Below, piece after piece: positions 45,544-53,465 of a stretch of DNA of 64,000 nt. The position numbers and the translations under genes are program-made. Within the stretch, counting starts at the first letter, position 1; the number at the start of each line of letters is the position of its first letter. The DNA is taken from the NCBI RefSeq assembly GCF_025137375.1, contig NZ_CP073720.1, forward strand, positions 3,434,501 through 3,498,500, given 5' to 3'. The notes beneath the pieces were generated by a model that did not search any database, was not told where the DNA came from, and worked only from the letters and a program-made list of their open reading frames with translations. This DNA is from Dactylosporangium fulvum (GTDB taxonomy: Bacteria > Actinomycetota > Actinomycetes > Mycobacteriales > Micromonosporaceae).

Positions 45544-46446
45544 TCAGATTTTGGTCCCGGCTGCCGAGCGCACGACCCGGTCGAGCACCTCCAGAGCTCG
45601 GTACAAAGTGGCCGAGTTGTCGTCGGCTCGGACCGCGGAACACAGGTCGATGGTTGCCCCCTCACCGCTGACCGGACGGAAGGTCACACCGGCCACCCCG
45701 AGCTTCGATACCGGCTCCGGGACGACCGCAAGCCCGAGGCCGGCAGCGACAAACGTGAGCAGGGTCGAGGTCTCGGCGACTTCGTGGCGGAACTTTGCTT
45801 CGACCCCGGCATCGCGGAACAGTGCGGCTACTGCTCCGTACATCACTGAGGTTCCCCCGGCGTGCACCACGAGGTCCTCTCCGCGTAGGTCCTTCACGTT
45901 CAGCCGGCGCCGGGATGCGAGCGCGTGGCCTTCGGGCATCGCGACCAGGAGCCGGTCAGTACGCAGTGTGCGCACCGTCAATGCGGTCTCGTCCACGGGT
46001 GGACGCAGGACCGCGAGGTCGATGTCGCGGGCCAGGAGGCGTTCGACCTGGTGGGGGACGAGGAGTTCGCCTCGGAGGACGAGTTCGACGTCGGGAATCT
46101 CCTCGCGAAGGGTGCACGCGAACGCCGGCAGCAGGCTGTAGGTAGCGGAACCGACGCAGCTGACGACCAGACGGCCCTGCAGCCCGGAAGCGATGCGGGC
46201 AGCCTCGTTCCCGGCGACCTCGACCTGGGTGAGAATTTCGCGAGCTCGTTCCAAGTACGCCGAACCCGCCGCCGTCAGTTCGACCTTCCGGGTGTTTCTC
46301 TCGAGAAGTTGCGCGCCGAGTTCGGTCTCCAACTGCCTGATCTGGCGAGACAACGGCGGCTGCGCAATATGCAACCGCTCGGCGGCCCGACCGAAGTGTC
46401 GTTCCTCTGCGACCGCCACGAAGTACCGAAGGTGGCGTAGCTCCAC
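45544..46446 (-). CDS. LysR-family transcriptional regulator
   Basis: A 300-residue LysR protein: winged helix at residues 1-60 (LRHLRYFVAVAEERHFGRAAERLHIAQPPLSRQIRQLE), linker, then an effector-binding domain with GRLVVSCVGSATYSLLPAF and VPHQVERLLARDIDLAVLRPP. The N-terminal HFGRAAERLHIAQPPLSRQI form is common in regulators of aromatic-acid and 3-oxoadipate genes (CatR/BenM-like). It is divergent from the thiolase/CoA-transferase operon with 76 bp between, so that operon is its probable target. The inducer is not known. Confidence 0.93.
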   Translation of the reverse strand: MELRHLRYFVAVAEERHFGRAAERLHIAQPPLSRQIRQLETELGAQLLERNTRKVELTAAGSAYLERAREILTQVEVAGNEAARIASGLQGRLVVSCVGSATYSLLPAFACTLREEIPDVELVLRGELLVPHQVERLLARDIDLAVLRPPVDETALTVRTLRTDRLLVAMPEGHALASRRRLNVKDLRGEDLVVHAGGTSVMYGAVAALFRDAGVEAKFRHEVAETSTLLTFVAAGLGLAVVPEPVSKLGVAGVTFRPVSGEGATIDLCSAVRADDNSATLYRALEVLDRVVRSAAGTKI

Positions 46447-46483
46447 GGTGATACCTCCACAGTCTTAGTCGGGTCAAAATAAG

Positions 46484-46495
46484 TACTTCAGAGTA
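46484..46495. promoter_or_regulatory. Dyad in the LysR/thiolase intergenic region
   Basis: TACT-TCAG-AGTA is a perfect interrupted dyad, nested in ATA-N12-TAT. It is in the divergent gap and is the best candidate for a LysR site, though it is not the classic T-N11-A form. Confidence 0.4.
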
Positions 46496-46522
46496 TCTCA
46501 CTGCAGACCTACCGTGGCGGGC

Positions 46523-47740
46523 ATGAGCAACATCGTGATCTGTGAGCCAATCCGGACTCCGGTCGGGCGGTTCGGGGGCGTGTTCGCGTCCCTGACAGCG
46601 ACGGACCTGGCCAGCACCCTCCTGTCAGAGCTCGTCCGGCGGACCGGTCTGAAGGCCAGTGACGTCGACGACGTCATCCTCGGGCACAGCTACCCGAGCG
46701 GCGAGAACCCGGCGATCGGCCGGATCGCTGCACTCGACGCAGGACTCGGGCCGCACGTGCCCGGCCTGCAACTGGACCGCCGCTGCGGTTCAGGGCTGCA
46801 GGCGGTCCTGACCGCCGCCAGCCATGTCGCCAGCGGTGCGGCGCGCGTCATCGTCGCTGGAGGCGTCGAGTCGATGTCACAGGTCGAGCATTACGCCGTT
46901 GGACTGCGCACCGGGGTGAAGCAAGGCGGAATCGAGTTTCTCGACCGGCTCGACCGTGCCCGCGAGACCGCAGGCGGGAAGAATTTCCCCGTGGCTGGCG
47001 GGATGCTCGAAACCGCAGAGAACCTGCGTCGCGCCTACAGCATTTCCCGCGAGGAACAGGACGAATTCGCTCTCCTGTCCCAGCACCGTGCAGGGCTCGC
47101 CAACGACGAGGGCAGGTTCGCTCGGGAACTCGTGCCGGTCACCGTGCCTGGCCGCCGCGGCAAGCCGGCGGTCGTCGTCGACTGTGACGAGCACCCTCGC
47201 CCGGAGACCACCCTCGACGACCTCGCACGTTTGCGACCGGTTCGCCTCGGTATCGACCCGGAGTCGACCGTGACCGCTGGCAACGCCAGCGGCCAGAACG
47301 ACGGCGCCGCCATGTGCGTGGTGACCACCCGCGAGAACGCCGAGCGGTTAGGACTGCTTCCGCTCCTGGCGCTGCGTTCGTGGGCCGTGGCCGGTGTTGG
47401 TCCTACCGAGATGGGCATCGGTCCGGTACCCGCGACCGCTGCGGCACTCGAACGGGCTGGCCTGACGCTGGACGACATCGACCTCATTGAGCTGAACGAG
47501 GCGTTCGCTGCGCAGGTGCTTGCCTGTTTGCGCGAGTGGGAGCTTCACGCGACCGACCACAGGCTCAACCCGAACGGGTCCGGCATCTCGCTCGGCCACC
47601 CGGTCGGTGCGACTGGTGCGCGCATTCTCGCGACGCTGGCCCACGAGCTGGTGCGTCGCGAGGCCCGGTACGGCCTGGAGACCATGTGCATCGGTGGCGG
47701 CCAGGGCCTGGCTGCGGTGTTCGAGCGGGTGACCGCATGA
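46523..47740 (+). CDS. Thiolase (acetyl-CoA acyltransferase, 3-oxoadipyl-/acetoacetyl-CoA type)
   Basis: From ATG 46523 the protein has 405 residues; GTG 46514 is an alternative. The nucleophile is C88 in DRRCGSGLQAV, NPNGSGISLGHPVGATGAR bears the histidine, and MCIGGGQGLA the second cysteine. Start EPIRTPVGRFGGVFASLTATDLA and the short active loop place it in the degradative acetyl-CoA acetyltransferase / 3-oxoadipyl-CoA thiolase branch. It is followed, with a 4-bp overlap, by the CoA-transferase genes, the usual final two steps: activation of a 3-oxoacid and thiolytic cleavage to acetyl-CoA plus acetyl- or succinyl-CoA. Confidence 0.92.
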   Translation: MSNIVICEPIRTPVGRFGGVFASLTATDLASTLLSELVRRTGLKASDVDDVILGHSYPSGENPAIGRIAALDAGLGPHVPGLQLDRRCGSGLQAVLTAASHVASGAARVIVAGGVESMSQVEHYAVGLRTGVKQGGIEFLDRLDRARETAGGKNFPVAGGMLETAENLRRAYSISREEQDEFALLSQHRAGLANDEGRFARELVPVTVPGRRGKPAVVVDCDEHPRPETTLDDLARLRPVRLGIDPESTVTAGNASGQNDGAAMCVVTTRENAERLGLLPLLALRSWAVAGVGPTEMGIGPVPATAAALERAGLTLDDIDLIELNEAFAAQVLACLREWELHATDHRLNPNGSGISLGHPVGATGARILATLAHELVRREARYGLETMCIGGGQGLAAVFERVTA

Positions 47741-48525
47741 GTAGCCTCAACAAGGTCTACGCCAGCGCGGCCAAAGCTGTCGCGGATGTAAAGAGCGGTT
47801 CCAGTCTCGCGGTCGGCGGGTTTGGTCTCGCCGGCATCCCGTGGGTTCTCATCGAAGCTCTGCTCGAGCAAGGTGCCGACAACCTGACCGTCGTGTCGAA
47901 CAACTGCGGTGTCGACGGAGCCGGGCTCGGTCTGCTACTCGGTCAGGGCCGCATCAGCCGCGTGATTGCGTCCTACGTCGGGGAGAACAAGGAGTTCGCT
48001 CGGCAGTACCTGTCCGGCGAACTGACCGTTGAGCTCACCCCGCAGGGCACCCTCGCGGAACGGATGCGTGCCGGCGGGTCCGGCATCGGTGCGTTCTACA
48101 CGCCAACCGGCGTCGGAACGATGGTGGCCGAGGGCGGGCTCCCGTGGCGGTACAACCCGGACGGGTCCGTTGCGCTGGCCTCCCCAGCCAAGGAGGTCCG
48201 CACGTTCCACGGGCGCGAAATGGTGCTGGAGGAGTCGATCGTCACCGACGTTGCGCTCGTTCGCGCAGCGGTCGCCGACAAGGCCGGGAACTGCGTGTTC
48301 CACGCGGCGGCACGGAACTTCAACCCGCCGGCAGCGATGTCCGGCCGCCTCACGGTCGTCGAAGCCGAGGAGGTCGTTGAAGTCGGCGCGCTCGGCCCTG
48401 ACGAGGTTCACCTTCCAGGTGTGTTCGTGCAGCGGGTTGTGCCACTGACTACAGAGCAAGCCGCACGCAAGGGCATCGAGAAGCGCACCACGCGAGGTGA
48501 ACGTCCCGCTGGAACGGAGAAGTGA
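47737..48525 (+). CDS. 3-oxoacid CoA-transferase, subunit A
   Basis: The 262-residue alpha subunit starts at ATG 47737 within the thiolase stop. [41 protein letters not shown] and [50 protein letters not shown] are highly typical of SCOT/ScoA and PcaI. It supplies the CoA-binding half of a heteromer that transfers CoA from succinyl-CoA to acetoacetate or 3-oxoadipate. Sequence from memory fits ScoA slightly better, but the two families cannot be separated reliably by eye. Confidence 0.93.
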   Translation: MSSLNKVYASAAKAVADVKSGSSLAVGGFGLAGIPWVLIEALLEQGADNLTVVSNNCGVDGAGLGLLLGQGRISRVIASYVGENKEFARQYLSGELTVELTPQGTLAERMRAGGSGIGAFYTPTGVGTMVAEGGLPWRYNPDGSVALASPAKEVRTFHGREMVLEESIVTDVALVRAAVADKAGNCVFHAAARNFNPPAAMSGRLTVVEAEEVVEVGALGPDEVHLPGVFVQRVVPLTTEQAARKGIEKRTTRGERPAGTEK

Positions 48526-48526
48526 C

Positions 48527-49177
48527 ATGGCCTGGACTCGCGATGAGATGGCCGCCCGTGCTGCCCTCGAGCTTCACGACGGCGAGTACGTGAACCTCGG
48601 CATCGGCCTGCCCACCCTCATCCCCGACCACCTTCCCGCCAGCTCGACCGTGACGCTGCACGCGGAGAACGGCATTCTCGGCGTCGGCCCGTTCCCCTAC
48701 GAGGACGAGGTCGACCCTGACCTGGTCAACGCCGGCAAGCAGACCGTGACCGTGCTGCCGGGCGCGTCGTACTTCGACTCGGTCACCAGCTTCGCGATGA
48801 TCCGGGGCCGTCACATCGACGCTGCCATCCTGGGCGCGATGCAGGTCTCCGTCTTCGGCGACCTGGCGAACTGGATGGTTCCGGGCGCCATGGTCAAGGG
48901 CATGGGAGGCGCCATGGACCTGGTCTCTGGTGCCGGTCGCGTCGTGGTCCTGATGGACCACGTGACCAAGAACGGTGAAGCGAAGCTTCTGCGGATGTGC
49001 ACGCTGCCGCTGACCGGTCGCCGCATCGTGTCCCGCGTCATCACCGACCTGGCCGTACTCGACGTGGAGGATGGTGCGTTCCACGCCACCGAACTCGCCC
49101 CGGGGGTCGAGTTGTCCGAAGTCATCGCGAAGACGGCTGCGCCGGTCGTTGACGCGCTCCCGGCGCGAGCGAGCTAA
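48527..49177 (+). CDS. 3-oxoacid CoA-transferase, subunit B
   Basis: The beta subunit has 216 residues from ATG 48527, one base after the alpha stop, with GGAGA upstream. [17 protein letters not shown] and [13 protein letters not shown] are the family signatures; the Glu in ENGILG is the catalytic glutamate that forms the thioester. [29 protein letters not shown] is the conserved C-terminal block. It forms the enzyme with subunit A. A strong terminator follows 21 bp after the stop, so thiolase, A and B make a complete operon. Confidence 0.94.
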   Translation: MAWTRDEMAARAALELHDGEYVNLGIGLPTLIPDHLPASSTVTLHAENGILGVGPFPYEDEVDPDLVNAGKQTVTVLPGASYFDSVTSFAMIRGRHIDAAILGAMQVSVFGDLANWMVPGAMVKGMGGAMDLVSGAGRVVVLMDHVTKNGEAKLLRMCTLPLTGRRIVSRVITDLAVLDVEDGAFHATELAPGVELSEVIAKTAAPVVDALPARAS

Positions 49178-49197
49178 CCGCGAACTGCCGCACCAAC

Positions 49198-49233
49198 AGG
49201 GGCCGCACATCTAGTCTTGGATGTGCGGCCCCT
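49198..49233. terminator. Strong bidirectional Rho-independent terminator
   Basis: A perfect 14-bp stem (AGGGGCCGCACATC at 49198-49211, GATGTGCGGCCCCT at 49220-49233) with an 8-base loop is followed by CTTCTTC. It separates the rightward thiolase/CoA-transferase operon from the end of the leftward aminotransferase operon. Confidence 0.85.
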
Positions 49234-49294
49234 CTTCTTCGGGGGTCCAGTTACGCTGGAGAGCGCTGTGGCTGGTCGGCACAGATGACGGCCC

Positions 49295-50506
49295 TCAGGA
49301 CCGGACAGCCTGCACGGCGTCAACGATGGCGTCAGCGGCGAGGTTGAGGTCTTCGTGGGTCATGGCCGTGGACAGCGAGAGCAAGGCGTTCGTGCCAGCG
49401 AACACACCTCGCCGGTACAGCGCCCACCAGAGGTCGCTGACGTCGACCTTCTCCATGATGCGCATGAGGGAGCCTCGTCCGTTGACCTTGACACCGGCGT
49501 CACTCAGGCAGTGCCGGAGCTGGTTCCCGCGGCTGTTGAGGTCGTCGATGGCCGGCTGGTCGTAGGCTTGGACCGCTGCGAGGCCAGCGGCCATCGTCAG
49601 TGGGTTCGCGCTGAAGGTGCCGCCCCAGGCGACGAGCGGGCCGGTCTTCGCGTCGAATGCAGACATGATGTCGGTCCGGCCGGCGAGGGCGCCGACTGGG
49701 AGGCCGCCGCCGATGACCTTTCCGAAGGTCGCGAGGTCGGGGGCGATGCCGTAGCTGGGTCCGAGGCCGTTGAGCGCGAGGCGGAACGTAATGACCTCAT
49801 CGACGATCATCAGGGAGCCGTGACGGGTGGTCAGCTGGCGTACCGCGTTGATGAACTCGGGGTCTGCCGGTTCCAGGCCAGCCCGGTTCGGCATCAGGTC
49901 GATGAGGACCGCGGCGACGTCATCTCCGCGGTCACCGAAGACGGTCTGGAGTGCGGCGAGGCTGCCCTGCGGGAGCACCATGACGGTCTCGTGTTCGGCG
50001 CAGGTGATTCCCGGCCGGTCCGAGTCAGTGACGGGGTCTGAGGTGCCGTGGTAGCTCCCCTCGAAGCGAACGATGAGGTCACGTCCGGTGACTGCACGGG
50101 CACAACGGATGGCCTGCATGACGGCCTCGGTGCCCGAGTTGGAGAACCGCCACTGTTCGTGGCCGGTCCGGTCGCGGAGGTGCTCGGCCAGTGCGACCTC
50201 GCGACGGGTCGGAAGGCCGAACGACGTGCCCTCGTCCAGCGCCTCGGCGATGGCGCGCTGAATGGGTTCGAAATGGTGCCCGTGGATGAGCGAGGTGTAG
50301 TTGTTGTTAAAGTCGAGTACCCGGGAGCCGCTCTCGTCGGTGAGCCAGGCGCTCCGGCCGCTGCGGGCCATGGGAACGGCGGGCGGCACGTAGAGCGTCG
50401 ACCGTGACGTACCACTGGGAATGACTGCGCGCGCCCGGGCGGCGAGATCGTCGATGTCCGGGGCTCCTGCGACCTTGTCGGAGGAGTGAGACGAGGTGGC
50501 ACTCAT
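49295..50506 (-). CDS. Class III aminotransferase, glutamate-1-semialdehyde aminomutase-like
   Basis: This 403-residue PLP enzyme has the class III layout: RFSNSGTEAVMQAIRCARAVTGR, FEGSYHG, the Asp binding the pyridine nitrogen in IVDEVITFR, and the Schiff-base lysine in LATFGKVIGGGLPVGA. The GSA-aminomutase-like form (ARAVIPSGTSRSTLYVPP at the N-terminus) is shared by many omega- or beta-amino-acid aminotransferases that are not part of heme synthesis, and the setting here is catabolic. It is the last gene of the six-gene leftward operon and overlaps the ALDH gene by 4 bp. It likely transaminates the omega-amino acid or a related amine. Confidence 0.9.
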   Translation of the reverse strand: MSATSSHSSDKVAGAPDIDDLAARARAVIPSGTSRSTLYVPPAVPMARSGRSAWLTDESGSRVLDFNNNYTSLIHGHHFEPIQRAIAEALDEGTSFGLPTRREVALAEHLRDRTGHEQWRFSNSGTEAVMQAIRCARAVTGRDLIVRFEGSYHGTSDPVTDSDRPGITCAEHETVMVLPQGSLAALQTVFGDRGDDVAAVLIDLMPNRAGLEPADPEFINAVRQLTTRHGSLMIVDEVITFRLALNGLGPSYGIAPDLATFGKVIGGGLPVGALAGRTDIMSAFDAKTGPLVAWGGTFSANPLTMAAGLAAVQAYDQPAIDDLNSRGNQLRHCLSDAGVKVNGRGSLMRIMEKVDVSDLWWALYRRGVFAGTNALLSLSTAMTHEDLNLAADAIVDAVQAVRS

Positions 50507-52044
50507 GATGCGGGCTTGGCGATGGTGCGGCTCTGCTCGCGCATGAAGCCCTGGATGTACCAGTGGCCGAGGCCGCCCTTGCCTGCTGAGCCGCTGCGCT
50601 TCCAGCCGCAGAACGACTGGACGCCCGGCCAGGCACCGGTGGTGGCGCCGGCTGCACGGTTGATGTAGATGACGCCGGCCTCGATCTGGTCGACGAACTG
50701 ATCCACCTCGGCCTGGTCGCCGCTGAACACACCGGCGGACAGGCCGTAGGGCACGTCGTTCGCCTCATCGAGCGCGTCCTGGAACGTGTCGACCTCGGTG
50801 ATCGTGAGGAACGGCGCGAACAGCTCATCGCGCGTCAGGGTGTGGCCAACCGGAAGGTTGGACACGACAATGGGCGAGAACCAGTTCCCTTCACGGTCCA
50901 GCCGCTCACCGGTGAGGACCTGGCCGTCAGCAGCCGCGAGCTTGAGAGCTTCGTCGATGCGGGCGCCGATGCTGTCGTCGATGACCGGGCCCATGAACGT
51001 GGCTTCGTCGATGGGGTCGCCGATGGTAAGAGCTTCGGCCTTCTCGACGATCTTGGAGATGAGTTTGTCGGCGACCTCGCGGACGACCACGACACGGCGG
51101 CAGGCGCTGCACTTCTGCCCGGACAGGCCGAACGCGGAGCGGACGATGCCGGACGCGGCAGCGTCGAGGTCGGCACTGGCGCCGACGACTGCTGGGTTCT
51201 GTCCGCCCATCTCGGCGAGAACCGGACGCGGCAGTCCCTTCGGGGTGGTCGCGGCGACGATCTGCCATCCGATCTCGGCAGAGCCGGTGAACGCGATGCC
51301 GTCGATGTCGGAGCCGACGATCGCGCGGCCGATGTCAGCTCCACCGTGCACCAGGTTCACCACGCCGGCGGGGAGGGCGTCAGCGAGGATGGCGGCGACT
51401 GCGGCGGTCGAGCGGGGCGTCTTGTCAGACGGCTTGCACACCACGGTGTTTCCGGCGACGAGAGCGCCGACCATCATCCCGGTCGCGAGGGCGAACGGGA
51501 AATTGAACGGGGCCAGCACCCCGAAGACGCCGTAGGGGACGAGGACATCGTAGGTGTCCTCGGTCGGCGACTGCTTCATCGTGTGGTTGTAGCCGTCGTT
51601 CTCGGTCATCAGGCGCGTGTAGTGCTTGATGATGTCGGCGGCTTCCTGAACCTCACCGATGGCCTCGAGCCGGGTCTTGCCGGTCTCGGCCGAGAGGATG
51701 GCGCTGAGCTCGGCGACGTCGCTGTTGATTCGGTCGGCCGCCTTGAGCAGGCTGTTGCACCGCTCCTCAACGGTGGCGCGGCGCCATGCGCGGTATGCGA
51801 TGCGGGCCTGCTCGATCGCCGTGGTCACGAGTGCAACCGGTGCCGCGTGCGCGGCCGAGACACGTACCCCCGGGTGGCACGGGTCGAACCGTTCGAACAC
51901 GATGCCGTCGCTACGCCGTGCCCCGCCAATGATGTGCTCCTCGACGGGCGGCTTCTCGGCGCGCAGTCGGCGCAGAGCGCTCTCGAACGCGGCTCCGAGG
52001 TCGTCGGGCAGCGCAGTGGACGTGTAGTCGACCTTCGCAGTCAT
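50503..52044 (-). CDS. NAD(P)-dependent aldehyde dehydrogenase (semialdehyde dehydrogenase)
   Basis: This 513-residue ALDH has the NAD-binding FNFPFALATGMMVGALVAGNTVVCKPSD block, FTGSAEIGW, the general base E278 in LAEMGGQNP and the catalytic thiol C312 in SGQKCSACRR. The N-terminal extension and IAYRAWRRATVEERCNSLLKAAD place it with the 1-pyrroline-5-carboxylate/PruA-like and long semialdehyde dehydrogenases rather than short SSADHs. Between two aminotransferases, the expected reaction is oxidation of the omega-oxoacid produced by transamination to a dicarboxylate. Alanine or ketoacid semialdehydes cannot be distinguished. Confidence 0.93.
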   Translation of the reverse strand: MTAKVDYTSTALPDDLGAAFESALRRLRAEKPPVEEHIIGGARRSDGIVFERFDPCHPGVRVSAAHAAPVALVTTAIEQARIAYRAWRRATVEERCNSLLKAADRINSDVAELSAILSAETGKTRLEAIGEVQEAADIIKHYTRLMTENDGYNHTMKQSPTEDTYDVLVPYGVFGVLAPFNFPFALATGMMVGALVAGNTVVCKPSDKTPRSTAAVAAILADALPAGVVNLVHGGADIGRAIVGSDIDGIAFTGSAEIGWQIVAATTPKGLPRPVLAEMGGQNPAVVGASADLDAAASGIVRSAFGLSGQKCSACRRVVVVREVADKLISKIVEKAEALTIGDPIDEATFMGPVIDDSIGARIDEALKLAAADGQVLTGERLDREGNWFSPIVVSNLPVGHTLTRDELFAPFLTITEVDTFQDALDEANDVPYGLSAGVFSGDQAEVDQFVDQIEAGVIYINRAAGATTGAWPGVQSFCGWKRSGSAGKGGLGHWYIQGFMREQSRTIAKPAS

Positions 52045-52077
52045 CGTTGTACCTCCTTGGTTCGCTCGATGATTCGG

Positions 52078-53424
52078 TCAGATGCCGGCGGCGATCTCGG
52101 CGACGGCCTCGCTGAAGATGCGGAGACCGGTCCCGGCCTCGTCGGCGGTGAGGACCAGCGGCGGCGACATGCGGATGACGTTCTCGCCCGCTTCGAGGAC
52201 CAGGAGGCCCTTCTCGAAGCAGCGGTTCTGGACCGCGTTGGCGACCTGGCCGTCGGGGAACTCCACGCCGACGAACAGGCCGACGCCGCGGACGTCGCGG
52301 ACCGTGTCAGGCTGGTTGGCCCGAAGCTTGCGAAGGCCCTCGATCAGGTAGTTGCCGAGGTTGGTGGAGTTCTCCAGCAGGTTCTCGGACCGGATGACCT
52401 CGAGGGTCGCGAGACCGGCCGCACAGGGAACCGGGCTGCCGCCGTAGGTGGAGCCGTGCTTGCCCGGACCCCAGGCGGTCATGATCTCCTCGCGGGCGAT
52501 GATGGCGCCGAGCGGCAGGCCAGAGGCGAGGCCCTTGGCGCTGGTCACGATGTCGGGCTCGACCTCGGTGTGCTCGATGGCCCACATCTTGCCGGTGCGG
52601 CCGATGCCGGACTGAACCTCATCGGCGACCAGGAGGATGCCGAACTCATCGCACAGCTCGCGCAGGTCCTCCATCCAGCCCGGGGCGGGGACGATGATGC
52701 CGCCTTCGCCCTGGATGGGCTCGGCGAAGATGGCAGCCACCTCGGTCGGCTCGACCTCGTACCGGAACAGCGCGTTCCGCAGATACTCGATGGTCGCGGT
52801 GTCGCGGTCACCGGTCGCCGCCCGTCGCGGGTCGGCGTACGGGGCGTGAAGCACCGCGGGCAGCAGCGGGCCGAACCCGGTGTGGTACTTAGCCTTGGAG
52901 TCGGTCAGCGTGAGCGCGCCCATGGTGCGGCCGTGGAACGCTCCCTGGAAGCTGATGACGTAGGGACGCTTGGTCGCGTAACGCGCGAGCTTCAGCGCGC
53001 CTTCGACAGCCTCCGCGCCGGAGTTCGACAGGAACACGCGTGTCGGTCCGGACATCGGCGCGACGTCACGCAGAGCGGCGCACATCTCCGAATAGATCGG
53101 CAGATAGAAGTCGGATGCCGAGTAGTGGAGGATCTCGGCGGCCTGCCGCTGGACGGCTGCGACGACCTTCGGGTGACCGTGACCAGTCGAATTCACCGCG
53201 ATGCCGGCGTTGAAGTCGAGGAAGACGTTGCCGTCAACGTCTTCGACACTGGAGCCGCGGCCGCGCTTCGGGACCAGCGGGTAGGCGCGAGGCAGCGACG
53301 GGCTGGTCACCGCGTGGTCACGCGCCAGGACTTCACTGGCAAGGGGACCCGGGAGTGCCGTTTTGATCAGCGGCGAGGTCTCGTAGGAGTCCGGGGCGAT
53401 GGTGTTTTCGACAGTGGTGTTCAA
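52078..53424 (-). CDS. Class III aminotransferase, 4-aminobutyrate/omega-amino acid type
   Basis: A 448-residue GabT/ArgD-like PLP enzyme: FLDFNAGIAVNSTGHGHPKV, FLSNSGAEAVEGALKLAR, SFQGAFHGRTMGALTLT, the pyridine Asp in LLVADEVQSGIGRTGK, and the PLP lysine in IVTSAKGLASGLPLGA. EPIQGEGGIIVP is typical of 4-aminobutyrate and 5-aminovalerate aminotransferases. It would move the omega-amino group to 2-oxoglutarate, making glutamate, which the divergent glutamate dehydrogenase can recycle. It sits between hyuB (41-bp gap) and the ALDH gene (33-bp gap). Confidence 0.93.
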   Translation of the reverse strand: MNTTVENTIAPDSYETSPLIKTALPGPLASEVLARDHAVTSPSLPRAYPLVPKRGRGSSVEDVDGNVFLDFNAGIAVNSTGHGHPKVVAAVQRQAAEILHYSASDFYLPIYSEMCAALRDVAPMSGPTRVFLSNSGAEAVEGALKLARYATKRPYVISFQGAFHGRTMGALTLTDSKAKYHTGFGPLLPAVLHAPYADPRRAATGDRDTATIEYLRNALFRYEVEPTEVAAIFAEPIQGEGGIIVPAPGWMEDLRELCDEFGILLVADEVQSGIGRTGKMWAIEHTEVEPDIVTSAKGLASGLPLGAIIAREEIMTAWGPGKHGSTYGGSPVPCAAGLATLEVIRSENLLENSTNLGNYLIEGLRKLRANQPDTVRDVRGVGLFVGVEFPDGQVANAVQNRCFEKGLLVLEAGENVIRMSPPLVLTADEAGTGLRIFSEAVAEIAAGI

Positions 53425-53465
53425 CGGTCTCTACTTCCGGTTGATGTGCGCGTGCTCGCGAGGGA

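Noticed and set aside
46470-46500. Classical LysR T-N11-A box
   Set aside because: The dyad TACT-N4-AGTA has the wrong internal spacing for a strict T-N11-A motif, so it is listed only as a candidate dyad.
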